A DNA stretch of 64,000 nucleotides, taken from positions 4,464,001 through 4,528,000 of the forward strand of contig NZ_CP177144.1 in assembly GCF_050389775.1 (NCBI RefSeq), given 5' to 3'. A model generated the notes under the pieces. That model did not search any database. It saw only the letters and a program-made list of their open reading frames with translations, and had not been told where the DNA came from. Shown piece after piece: positions 50,817 through 58,341 of the stretch. Both the position numbers and the translations under genes were made by a program. Each line of letters opens with the position of its first letter. Within the stretch, counting starts at the first letter, position 1. The stretch comes from Marinibacterium sp050389775. GTDB lineage: Bacteria; Pseudomonadota; Alphaproteobacteria; Rhodobacterales; Rhodobacteraceae.

Positions 50817-51134
50817 TCAGCGCAACGGGCGCGCGCGCAGGAACAGGTAGAGCGGCAGGCCGCAGCTGACGCCGATGCAGAAGGTCGCCGGAATGGCCCA
50901 AAGCGCGCCCCAGTTGCGGCGCACGGCGACCTCGGCCAGGACAAAGACGGTCAGGGCCACGGCGGCGATGGTCAGATCCCAGGTCAGCCCGGTGGTGGCC
51001 ATGTTGGCATGCCAGGCATCGACCATGGCCCACAGGTCCCAGCCTTCGGTCCGGAACCAGGACACGAACCAGTACATCGGATGCACCGCGCCCCAGATGG
51101 CCAGGCCCAGGTAGATCAGCCGCAGCGGCGACAT
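50817..51134 (-). CDS. DUF2834 domain-containing membrane protein
   Basis: A 105-residue protein with three hydrophobic helices (about residues 4-24, 51-71, 77-99). The loop HPMYWFVSWFRTEGWDLWAMVDAWHAN between the first and second is typical of DUF2834. The start at 51134 is fixed by the stop of the lipoprotein gene one base upstream (TGAGATG), which suggests translational coupling. No function is known for the domain. It belongs to the argH-lipoprotein-DUF2834 unit on the minus strand. Confidence 0.78.
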   Translation of the reverse strand: MSPLRLIYLGLAIWGAVHPMYWFVSWFRTEGWDLWAMVDAWHANMATTGLTWDLTIAAVALTVFVLAEVAVRRNWGALWAIPATFCIGVSCGLPLYLFLRARPLR

Positions 51135-51135
51135 C

Positions 51136-51360
51136 TCAGAGGCCGAGGCCCACCGACACCGGCCCGCGGCTGACGCCCAGCCCGACCCGGGCCTGGCCGG
51201 ACGAGCTGATCGAGACCGCGGCGCGGGTGGTGGTTTCGGGCAGGGGCGTGGGCATCGGCGCCGGCGGGGTTTCCGGCGCGCCATCGGCGCCGCATCCGGC
51301 CAGGACCACCCCCAGGCACAGCCCGGTCAGCAAGAGCACGGCGCGGCGCGGCGATGTCAT
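51136..51360 (-). CDS. Small argH-associated lipoprotein
   Basis: A 74-residue protein with a signal segment of about 20 residues and the lipobox VLAGC (C23), then a Pro/Thr-rich linker (TPPAPMPTPLPETTT) and a short Gly/Val tail. It overlaps argH by four bases (ATGA) and is the small lipoprotein usually found between argH and lysA in Rhodobacteraceae. It should be attached to the periplasmic side of a membrane. Function unknown. Confidence 0.75.
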   Translation of the reverse strand: MTSPRRAVLLLTGLCLGVVLAGCGADGAPETPPAPMPTPLPETTTRAAVSISSSGQARVGLGVSRGPVSVGLGL

Positions 51361-52748
51361 CCCAGGATCTCCTTCCAGCGGGTGATCTGTGCCCGCACCT
51401 GGTCGGGCGCGGTCCCCCCGTAGGATGTACGCGAATTGACCGAATTGTCCACGCCGAGCACACCGAAGACATCCGCCGTGATGCCGTCATGGACCGTTTG
51501 CATGTCGTCCAGGGTCAGATCGGGCAGATCGCAGCCCCGCGCCTCGGCCATGGCCACCAGGCTGCCGGTGACATGGTGGGCATCGCGGAACGGCAGACCC
51601 AGGACCCGCACCAGCCAGTCGGCCAGGTCGGTCGCGGTGGAAAAGCCCGAGCCGGCGGCAGCGGCCAGGCTGTCGCGGTTGGCCGACATGTCCTTGACCA
51701 TGCCTTCCATCGCGGCCAGGGCCAGCATCCAGTTGTCGGCCGCGTCGAAGACCTGTTCCTTGTCTTCCTGCATGTCCTTGGAATAGGCCAGCGGCAGGCC
51801 CTTCATCACGGTCATCAGGGCGACATTGGCGCCAAAGATCCGGCCGATCTTGGCGCGGATCAGCTCGGCCGCATCGGGGTTCTTCTTTTGCGGCATGATC
51901 GACGAGCCGGTCGAGAACCGGTCCGACAGGGTGACAAAGCGGAACTGGGCCGAGGACCAGATCACCAGCTCTTCGGCAAAGCGGCTCAGGTGCATGGCCG
52001 AGATCGAGGCCACCGACAGGAATTCCAGCGCGAAATCGCGGTCGGACACGGCATCGAGCGAATTGGCCGCCGGCCGGTCGAAACCAAGCGCCTCGGCCGT
52101 CATGTGGCGGTCGATCGGGAAGGACGTGCCAGCCAGCGCGGCGGCGCCCAGCGGGCTTTCGTTCATCCGGGCGCGGGCATCGCGCACGCGCGACAGGTCG
52201 CGGCCGAACATCTCGACATAGGCCATCATGTGGTGGCCCCAGGTCACCGGCTGGGCGGTCTGCAGATGGGTGAACCCGGGCATGACCCAATCGGCCCCGG
52301 CCTCGGCCTGGGCCAGCAGGGCGCGGATCAGGGCGGTCAGCCCGTCGGCCGCCGCATCCAGCTGGTCGCGGACCCAGAGCTTGAAATCGGTGGCCACCTG
52401 GTCGTTGCGCGACCGGCCCGTGTGCAGCCGGCCCGCCGGCTCGCCGATCAGGTCCTTCAGCCGGGCTTCGACATTCATGTGGATGTCTTCCAGCGCCGTC
52501 GAAAAGGCAAAGGTGCCGCCTTCGATCTCTGACAAGATCGTGAGCAGTCCTTCCCGGATGGCCTCGGCGTCTTTATCAGTCAGGATGCCGGTTGCCGCGA
52601 GCATCGCCGCATGGGCGCGAGAGCCGGCAATGTCCTGCGCCGCGAGACGTCGGTCGAACCCGATCGAGGCATTGATCGCCTCCATGATCGCGTCCGGGCC
52701 GGCAGCAAAGCGGCCGCCCCACATCTGGTTCGATTTCGTTTCGGTCAT
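51357..52748 (-). CDS. argH: Argininosuccinate lyase
   Basis: A 463-residue member of the fumarase/aspartase superfamily that splits argininosuccinate into arginine and fumarate. MWGGRFAAGPD opens the protein, RNDQVATDFKLWV lies near residue 108, THLQTAQPVTWGHH near 153, and the superfamily signature GSSIMPQKKNPDAAELIRAK near 275. ATG 52748 has AAGGAAAG upstream; an in-frame start at 52772 would overlap the divergent thioredoxin gene. The gene opens the minus-strand argH-lipoprotein-DUF2834 unit. Confidence 0.96.
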   Translation of the reverse strand: MTETKSNQMWGGRFAAGPDAIMEAINASIGFDRRLAAQDIAGSRAHAAMLAATGILTDKDAEAIREGLLTILSEIEGGTFAFSTALEDIHMNVEARLKDLIGEPAGRLHTGRSRNDQVATDFKLWVRDQLDAAADGLTALIRALLAQAEAGADWVMPGFTHLQTAQPVTWGHHMMAYVEMFGRDLSRVRDARARMNESPLGAAALAGTSFPIDRHMTAEALGFDRPAANSLDAVSDRDFALEFLSVASISAMHLSRFAEELVIWSSAQFRFVTLSDRFSTGSSIMPQKKNPDAAELIRAKIGRIFGANVALMTVMKGLPLAYSKDMQEDKEQVFDAADNWMLALAAMEGMVKDMSANRDSLAAAAGSGFSTATDLADWLVRVLGLPFRDAHHVTGSLVAMAEARGCDLPDLTLDDMQTVHDGITADVFGVLGVDNSVNSRTSYGGTAPDQVRAQITRWKEILG

Positions 52749-52770
52749 CGCGCTTTCCTTCGGAGGAAAC

Positions 52771-53337
52771 ATGAAAAAGGTCCTTGCCGCGCTCGTCTAT
52801 ACCGCCCTTGCGCTTGGTGCAAATACCGCTCTTGCGGCCGATGTGGCCACGCTGGAGGCGCTGCGGGCGGGTGACATGAAGAAGCTGAACTTTCACGGCG
52901 AGCCCAAGGCCGTGGGCAGCGCGGGCTTTGACCTCGAAGATGGCGGCCAGGGGCATCTTGCGGATTACGAAGGGAAATACATCCTGCTGAACTTCTGGGC
53001 GACCTGGTGTGCGCCCTGCCGCAAGGAAATGCCCCAGCTGTCGGCGCTGCAGGGGGAATTCGGCGGCGCGGATTTCGAAGTGGTCACCATTGCCACCGGG
53101 CGCAACTCGCCGGCCGGCATCCAGAAGTTCTTTGCCGAGGCCGGGGTCGACAACCTGCCCCGCCACCAGGACCCGAAACAGGCGCTGGCCCGGGAAATGG
53201 CCGTTCTGGGCCTGCCGATCACCGTGCTGATCGACCCCGAGGGCCGCGAGATCGCGCGGATGCAGGGCGATGCCGACTGGTATTCCGACAGCGCCCGGGC
53301 GATCATCGCCGGGCTGGTCGAGACGCCCGAGGGCTGA
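52771..53337 (+). CDS. TlpA-like thiol:disulfide oxidoreductase
   Basis: A 188-residue periplasmic thioredoxin-fold protein. The signal peptide covers residues 1-22 (ALAA cleavage). The active site WCAPC has C80 and C83, and the cis-proline loop is LGLPITVLI near residue 150. GGAGG precedes the ATG. It is divergent from argH with 22 bases between the start codons, the normal arrangement in this family. TlpA-type proteins keep cysteines reduced in the periplasm, often for cytochrome c or cytochrome oxidase maturation. A membrane anchor is not apparent after the signal peptide. Confidence 0.88.
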   Translation: MKKVLAALVYTALALGANTALAADVATLEALRAGDMKKLNFHGEPKAVGSAGFDLEDGGQGHLADYEGKYILLNFWATWCAPCRKEMPQLSALQGEFGGADFEVVTIATGRNSPAGIQKFFAEAGVDNLPRHQDPKQALAREMAVLGLPITVLIDPEGREIARMQGDADWYSDSARAIIAGLVETPEG

Positions 53338-53493
53338 GCCCCGTCCGCCCGGTTGCGCGCCGTTCCCGCCACGTCAGGCCCGGGAGCGGCCCGGATCTCC
53401 AGAAAAGTGCAGACAAGTTTAACGATCCCTGATACCACTTGAGGTTGTGGCCCAGGCGGATGTTTCGCGGGCCTGCACTGCGGGGACATTGGG

Positions 53494-53916
53494 ATGCCGT
53501 GCATTTACGAGTGGAACACCGACCTGGATCTGCTGGAAATCGCCTGCACGGGGCGGATCACCCGGGCCTGCATCCTTCAGGCCATCGACGCGCTCGAAGA
53601 TTGCCCGAAAAAGATCGCCGACCGAAATGAATTCCGCGATCTCGGCGGCGTGCGCGAGGTGGCCATGGACAGCGACCAGATGTTCAACCTGGCCCAGCTG
53701 ATGCGCATGAGCTACCTGCGCGCCGGGCATCGCAAGCGCGTGGCCTTCTATGCGCCGTCCGGCCCCGGGCGGGTCATCGCCGGCTACATGCGCGACGCGC
53801 TGGACAGCCTGAAACACGTGCGGGCCGAGATGTTCCAGAACCGCGAGGCAGCCATGACCTTTGTTGCCGGAGGCAATGCCGCCGACCGGCTGACCCGGCT
53901 GTTGCGGCTGGGCTGA
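53494..53916 (+). CDS. STAS/SpoIIAA-like protein of unknown function
   Basis: A 140-residue cytoplasmic protein starting MPCIYEWNTDLDLLEIACTG, in which beta strands and helices alternate as in the SpoIIAA-like (DUF7793/STAS-SEC14) fold. Strand VAFYAPSGPGRVIAGYM near residue 82 and the helix EMFQNREAAMTFV near 112 are typical of that layout. No phosphorylatable STAS serine can be assigned. It lies 112 bases upstream of an EAL-domain gene on the same strand, so a joint role in signalling is possible. The start is taken at the first ATG, where no strong ribosome site is visible. Confidence 0.6.
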   Translation: MPCIYEWNTDLDLLEIACTGRITRACILQAIDALEDCPKKIADRNEFRDLGGVREVAMDSDQMFNLAQLMRMSYLRAGHRKRVAFYAPSGPGRVIAGYMRDALDSLKHVRAEMFQNREAAMTFVAGGNAADRLTRLLRLG

Positions 53917-53971
53917 GGCCCCCGGCGTCGATTGGCGAGAAACTGGAGCAAAATTGCGGTGAAATGGGCGT

Positions 53972-53986
53972 TTAAGCCTGCCTTTA
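53972..53986 (+). promoter_or_regulatory. CtrA-like box upstream of the EAL gene (one mismatch)
   Basis: TTAAGCCTGCCTTTACC reads TTAA-N7-TTTACC, one base off the full TTAA-N7-TTAACC consensus. It lies 43 bases before the EAL-protein ATG. Confidence 0.4.
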
Positions 53987-54028
53987 CCCCTGTCGGCCAT
54001 TCTGCCTGCGATCACGGGACGGGCTGAC

Positions 54029-54877
54029 ATGACGCGGAACAGGAAACGCAGGGGCGACCTTGCCGACATCACCGACGGGGCGACCTCGCCGCTCGACGTG
54101 GCGACCACGGCGCGCGCCGGCCAGACGCTGGACATGGTGCGCGCGGCGGTGGAACGGGGCGACACGATGCTGGCCTTCCAGCCGGTGCTGGGCCTGCGCC
54201 CGCCCCATGGCACGGCCTTTTACGAAGGGCTGATCCGCGTGCTGGACCCGACCGGGCGGGTCATCCCGGCGCGCGATTTCATCACCGTGGTCGAACCGAC
54301 CGAACTGGGCCGCGAGATCGATTGCGACAGCCTGGACAAGGCGCTCAAGACCCTGGCCCAGGTGCCCGAGATCCGACTGTCGGTCAACATGTCGGCCCGG
54401 TCGATCGGCTATCGCCGCTGGATGCGCACGCTGGACAAGGGGCTGAAACGCCATCCGACCGTGGCCGAACGGCTGATCCTGGAAATCTCGGAAAGCTCGG
54501 CCATCGCCCTGCCCGAACTGGTGGCCGATTTCATGATGGACCTGCAATTGAAGGGCATCGCCTTTGCGCTGGACGATTTCGGCGCCGGGCTGAGCGCGGT
54601 GGGCCAGTTCCGCAGCCTGCTGTTCGACATGGTCAAGATCCACGGCCAGTTCGTGCGCGGCGTGCATGCCAACCGCGACAACCAGGCGGTGACCACCGCC
54701 CTGGTCGGGCTGGCCCGCAGTTTCGACATGTACAGCATCGCCACCCGGGTCGAAGACGAGCGCGACGCGGCCTGGCTGGCCGACATCGGCGTCGATTGCA
54801 TCCAGGGGCACCTTTACGGTGCGCCCAGCGTGCGTCCGCCCTGGATCGAGGCCATGAAAAAAGCCCGGCGGGCGTAG
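54029..54877 (+). CDS. EAL domain-containing protein (c-di-GMP phosphodiesterase or sensor)
   Basis: A 282-residue protein that is almost entirely one EAL domain (about residues 35-278) with a basic N-terminus and no GGDEF, PAS or membrane segment. The EAL signature is EGL (residues 66-68, FYEGLIR). Other catalytic positions seem kept: N in SVNMSAR, E in LEISES, DD in ALDDFGAG, K in VKIHG, E in RVEDE and Q in IQGHLYG. The variant VKIHG (usually IKID) and RVED (usually EGVE) are unusual. It may hydrolyse cyclic di-GMP or only bind it. The upstream CtrA-like box fits with control of motility or attachment. Confidence 0.8.
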   Translation: MTRNRKRRGDLADITDGATSPLDVATTARAGQTLDMVRAAVERGDTMLAFQPVLGLRPPHGTAFYEGLIRVLDPTGRVIPARDFITVVEPTELGREIDCDSLDKALKTLAQVPEIRLSVNMSARSIGYRRWMRTLDKGLKRHPTVAERLILEISESSAIALPELVADFMMDLQLKGIAFALDDFGAGLSAVGQFRSLLFDMVKIHGQFVRGVHANRDNQAVTTALVGLARSFDMYSIATRVEDERDAAWLADIGVDCIQGHLYGAPSVRPPWIEAMKKARRA

Positions 54878-55060
54878 CAACGGCCCACCAGATCGGCACA
54901 ACCCCGCGCGCGGGCCCGCCAGCGACCTTTTGCACCCCCGTGGCGACCTGCGGGCGGTTGCCGTAAGGGCGCAATTTCGATATTCCGCGAAAGACGGGCG
55001 GGGGTTGAACGATATGCGGTCTGCCATCGGCCTCCGTCGGCCTGGTAGAGGACTGATCTC

Positions 55061-56236
55061 ATGACCAATGTTGTAATCGCATCGGCTGCACGCACCGGCG
55101 TCGGCAGCTTCCTTGGCACGTTCGCCAACACCCCGGCCCATGACCTGGGCGCCGCCGTGATCGAGGCGCTGGTCGCACGCGCCGGCGTGGCCAAGGAAGA
55201 GGTCTCGGAAACCATCCTGGGCCAGGTGCTGACCGCCGCCCAGGGCCAGAACCCCGCGCGCCAGGCGCATATCAACGCCGGCCTGCCCAAGGAAGCGGCA
55301 GCCTGGGGCATCAACCAGGTCTGCGGCTCGGGCCTGCGCGCCGTGGCACTGGCCGCACAGCATATCCAGCTGGGCGATGCGGGCATCGTCGTGGCCGGCG
55401 GCCAGGAAAACATGTCGATGAGCCCCCATGCCGCAACCCTGCGCCAGGGCCAGAAAATGGGCGACATGTCCTATATCGACACGATGATCCGCGACGGCCT
55501 GTGGGACGCGTTCAACGGCTATCACATGGGCCAGACGGCCGAGAACGTGGCCGAGCAATGGCAGATCAGCCGCGACATGCAGGACGAATTCGCCGTGGCC
55601 AGCCAGAACAAGGCCGAAGCCGCGCAGAAGGCCGGCAAGTTCGATGACGAGGTGATCCCCTTCACCATCAAGACCCGCAAGGGCGACATCGTCATGGACA
55701 AGGACGAATACATCCGCCACGGCGCGACGATCGACGCCATGGCCAAGCTGCGCCCGGCCTTCACCAAGGACGGCTCGGTCACTGCGGCCAATGCCAGCGG
55801 CATCAACGACGGCGCCGCCGGCGTGCTGCTGATGTCGGCCGATGACGCCGAAAAGCGTGGCATCGAGCCGCTGGCCCGGATCGCGTCTTATGCCACCGCG
55901 GGTCTCGACCCGTCGATCATGGGCGTCGGCCCGATCTATGCCTCGCGCAAGGCTCTGGACAAGGCCGGCTGGTCGGTGTCGGACCTCGACCTGGTCGAAG
56001 CCAACGAGGCCTTTGCCGCCCAGGCCTGCGCGGTGAACAAGGACATGGGTTGGGATCCGTCCATCGTGAACGTCAACGGCGGGGCCATCGCCATCGGCCA
56101 CCCGATCGGCGCGTCCGGCGCCCGGGTGCTGAACACGCTGCTCTTCGAAATGAAGCGCCGCGGCGCCAAGAAGGGCCTGGCAACGTTGTGCATCGGCGGC
56201 GGCATGGGCGTGGCCATGTGCCTCGAACGTCCCTGA
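55061..56236 (+). CDS. phaA: Acetyl-CoA acetyltransferase (beta-ketothiolase)
   Basis: A 391-residue thiolase that condenses two acetyl-CoA to acetoacetyl-CoA. The acylated cysteine is C88 in NQVCGSGLRA, the histidine motif is GGAIAIGHPIGASGAR near residue 345, and the proton-relay cysteine lies in ATLCIGGGMG near 378. GAGG lies upstream of the ATG. It precedes phaB by 95 bases with a strong hairpin between. In this organism it should supply both polyhydroxybutyrate and the crotonyl-CoA used by Ccr. A degradative thiolase role is less likely given the neighbour. Confidence 0.95.
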   Translation: MTNVVIASAARTGVGSFLGTFANTPAHDLGAAVIEALVARAGVAKEEVSETILGQVLTAAQGQNPARQAHINAGLPKEAAAWGINQVCGSGLRAVALAAQHIQLGDAGIVVAGGQENMSMSPHAATLRQGQKMGDMSYIDTMIRDGLWDAFNGYHMGQTAENVAEQWQISRDMQDEFAVASQNKAEAAQKAGKFDDEVIPFTIKTRKGDIVMDKDEYIRHGATIDAMAKLRPAFTKDGSVTAANASGINDGAAGVLLMSADDAEKRGIEPLARIASYATAGLDPSIMGVGPIYASRKALDKAGWSVSDLDLVEANEAFAAQACAVNKDMGWDPSIVNVNGGAIAIGHPIGASGARVLNTLLFEMKRRGAKKGLATLCIGGGMGVAMCLERP

Positions 56237-56255
56237 TCGACCGAAAGCGAGCGCT

Positions 56256-56286
56256 GGCCACGCAACAATGTTGCGTGGCCTATTTT
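56256..56286 (+). terminator. Hairpin between phaA and phaB (terminator or attenuator)
   Basis: GGCCACGCAAC-AAT-GTTGCGTGGCC is a perfect 11-bp stem with a three-base loop followed by TATTTT. It lies 19 bases after the phaA stop and 45 before the phaB start, so it may reduce read-through into phaB. Confidence 0.7.
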
Positions 56287-56331
56287 GCGCCTGTAAGAAG
56301 ATTTCGCGAGAATAGTGGAGGGAGACCATAA

Positions 56332-57054
56332 ATGTCGCGCATTGCTCTTGTCACCGGCGGATCCAGAGGGATCGGTGCCGCAATTTCCAAAGCCCTGAAG
56401 GACGCAGGCTATACCGTCGCCGCCAGCTATGCCGGCAATGACGACGCCGCCGCGAGCTTCACAGCCGAAACCGGCATCAAGACCTACAAGTGGGACGTGG
56501 GCAATTACGAGGCGTCCAAGGCGGGCATCGCCCAGGTCGAGGCCGACCTCGGCCCGATCGACGTGGTGGTGGCCAATGCGGGCATCACCCGCGACGCGCC
56601 GTTCCACAAGATGACGCCCGAGCAATGGCAGCAGGTGATCGACACCAACCTGACCGGCGTGTTCAACACCGTGCACCCGGTCTGGCCGGGCATGCGCGAG
56701 CGCGGCTTCGGCCGGGTCATCGTGATCTCGTCGATCAACGGTCAGAAGGGACAGTTCGGCCAGGTGAACTATGCCGCGACCAAGGCCGGCGACCTGGGCA
56801 TCGTGAAATCCCTGGCCCAGGAAGGCGCGGCCAAGGGCATCACGGCCAATGCCATCTGCCCGGGCTACATCGCGACGGAAATGGTCATGGCCGTGCCGGA
56901 AAAGGTGCGCGAGAAGATCATCGGCCAGATCCCGGCCGGCCGGCTGGGCGAGCCCGAGGAAATCGCGCGCTGCGTGGCCTTCCTGGCCTCGGACGACGCC
57001 GGTTTCATCAACGGGTCGACCATCACGGCAAACGGCGGGCAGTTCTTCGTCTGA
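56332..57054 (+). CDS. phaB: Acetoacetyl-CoA reductase
   Basis: A 240-residue NADPH-dependent SDR enzyme that reduces acetoacetyl-CoA to (R)-3-hydroxybutyryl-CoA. The cofactor motif is TGGSRGIG at residues 8-15, NAG at 82-84, and the catalytic residues are S134 (VISSINGQ), Y147 and K151 (NYAATKAG). GGAGGGAG precedes the ATG at 56332. It follows phaA and completes the usual phaAB pair; no polyester synthase is in the window. Its product also leads, after dehydration, to the crotonyl-CoA used by the ethylmalonyl-CoA pathway. Confidence 0.94.
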   Translation: MSRIALVTGGSRGIGAAISKALKDAGYTVAASYAGNDDAAASFTAETGIKTYKWDVGNYEASKAGIAQVEADLGPIDVVVANAGITRDAPFHKMTPEQWQQVIDTNLTGVFNTVHPVWPGMRERGFGRVIVISSINGQKGQFGQVNYAATKAGDLGIVKSLAQEGAAKGITANAICPGYIATEMVMAVPEKVREKIIGQIPAGRLGEPEEIARCVAFLASDDAGFINGSTITANGGQFFV

Positions 57055-57114
57055 ACCACCCGCCGCACCAAGCGCAAGCCGCCCGCTGGCGGCCTGCGTG
57101 AAACTGAAATGACC

Positions 57115-57276
57115 TCAGGTGGGCCGGTTCGCCAGGACCGGCCCTTTCTGCACCCAGTTGACCGGGTTCAGGGCGCGAAAGACCTTGCGGAAGCTGCCGG
57201 TGATGGCCCGGCTGCGTTCTGCATGTGCAACATCGATGTAGTGACGGATGGTCGGGTCGGTAGAGAAATTAAACAT
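57115..57276 (-). CDS. Small basic protein, 53 residues
   Basis: A 53-residue protein, MFNFSTDPTIRHYIDVAHAE at the start and GPVLANRPT at the end, with net positive charge and an amphipathic helix RSRAITGSFRKVFRAL. AGGAG lies eight bases before the ATG at 57276, a strong ribosome site, and the region upstream (57277-57389) is AT-rich as a promoter should be. It lies between phaB (convergent) and the divergent LysR gene. It is shorter than usual gene-calling cutoffs. I do not know the family; it has the look of the short DUF1127-type proteins without their Arg-rich core. Confidence 0.7.
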   Translation of the reverse strand: MFNFSTDPTIRHYIDVAHAERSRAITGSFRKVFRALNPVNWVQKGPVLANRPT

Positions 57277-57389
57277 ATCGAAAGCTCCTGTTCGGATCAG
57301 CCTCCCTTGACTGCCCTTAATATGATCCGCAGGCTTTCGGGGGACAAACGAGTAGTTCTCGACCTTCAGACAAGGCCAGCTTAACTGAA

Positions 57390-58337
57390 ATGCCCGATCG
57401 CCTGCCCCCTCTGACCGCCCTGCGGGCCTTTGATGCCGCAGCGCGGCACATGTCCTTTGCCCGGGCGGCCGATGAAATCGGGGTGACGCCTGCCGCGCTG
57501 TCCTTCCAGATCAAGTCGCTTGAGGAACATCTGGGTCAGCCGCTGTTTCACCGGCTGAACCGGGCGGTCGAACTGACCGAGGCCGGGCGGGCGCTGGCCC
57601 CGGGCACGGCCGAGGGGTTCCGCGCGTTGCAGGTGGCCTGGCGCATGGCGCGGCGGGTCAAGAACGACCGGACGCTGACGGTGACCGCCGGGCCGGCCTT
57701 TACCGCGCGCTGGATGGCGCCGCGTTTCTATGAATTTGCCAAGGCCCATCCCGAGATCGAGCTGCGCTTTTCCGCCAGCCTGCGGGTGATGGATTTTCAG
57801 CGCGACGAGATCGACGTGGCGATCCGCTTTGGCTATGGCTCGGACGAGGGGCTGTACGCGGTTCCGCTGGCCTTTGAATGGGTCACGCCGGTGATGCTGC
57901 CCGAACTGGCCGAGCGATACCCGACCCCCGAGAGCCTGATCGGCGCGCCGCTGCTGGTCGACGATTCGCTGGATTTCGTCGAGCCGCCCTGCGACTGGGC
58001 CGCCTGGTTCCGGGCCGTGGGCCTGGCCCATGAACCCCAGCTGGCCACCCATTTCAGCCAGGCCGACCACGCGGTCGACGCCGCCCTGGCCGGGGCGGGC
58101 GTGGCGCTGGGACGGCGGGCGCTGGTGATCAAGGACCTGCACGAAGGCCGGCTGGTCGCGCCCTATGGTGTCGCGCTGAAACCCCAGGCCCATTTCCGCT
58201 TTCTCTGCCCGAAAGGCACCGAAGACCGCCCGGCCATCGCGGCCTTTCGCGACTGGATCCTGTCCGAGATTGACAAGACGGCGGGCGTGTCGGACAGGCT
58301 GACCATCATCCCGACCGAAGACGTACCCCCGGAATAA
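57390..58337 (+). CDS. LysR family transcriptional regulator (GcvA-like)
   Basis: A 315-residue LysR-type regulator. The winged helix-turn-helix occupies residues 4-62 (PPLTALRAFDAAARHMSFARAADEIGVTP through LGQPLFHR). The effector domain runs from about 92 with TVTAGPAFTARWMAPRFYEF, typical of the GcvA/AmpR subgroup. The target may be the downstream EamA transporter, which starts four bases after its stop and is probably co-transcribed. No ligand can be assigned. The ribosome site before the ATG is weak. Confidence 0.88.
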   Translation: MPDRLPPLTALRAFDAAARHMSFARAADEIGVTPAALSFQIKSLEEHLGQPLFHRLNRAVELTEAGRALAPGTAEGFRALQVAWRMARRVKNDRTLTVTAGPAFTARWMAPRFYEFAKAHPEIELRFSASLRVMDFQRDEIDVAIRFGYGSDEGLYAVPLAFEWVTPVMLPELAERYPTPESLIGAPLLVDDSLDFVEPPCDWAAWFRAVGLAHEPQLATHFSQADHAVDAALAGAGVALGRRALVIKDLHEGRLVAPYGVALKPQAHFRFLCPKGTEDRPAIAAFRDWILSEIDKTAGVSDRLTIIPTEDVPPE

Positions 58338-58341
58338 CCCC

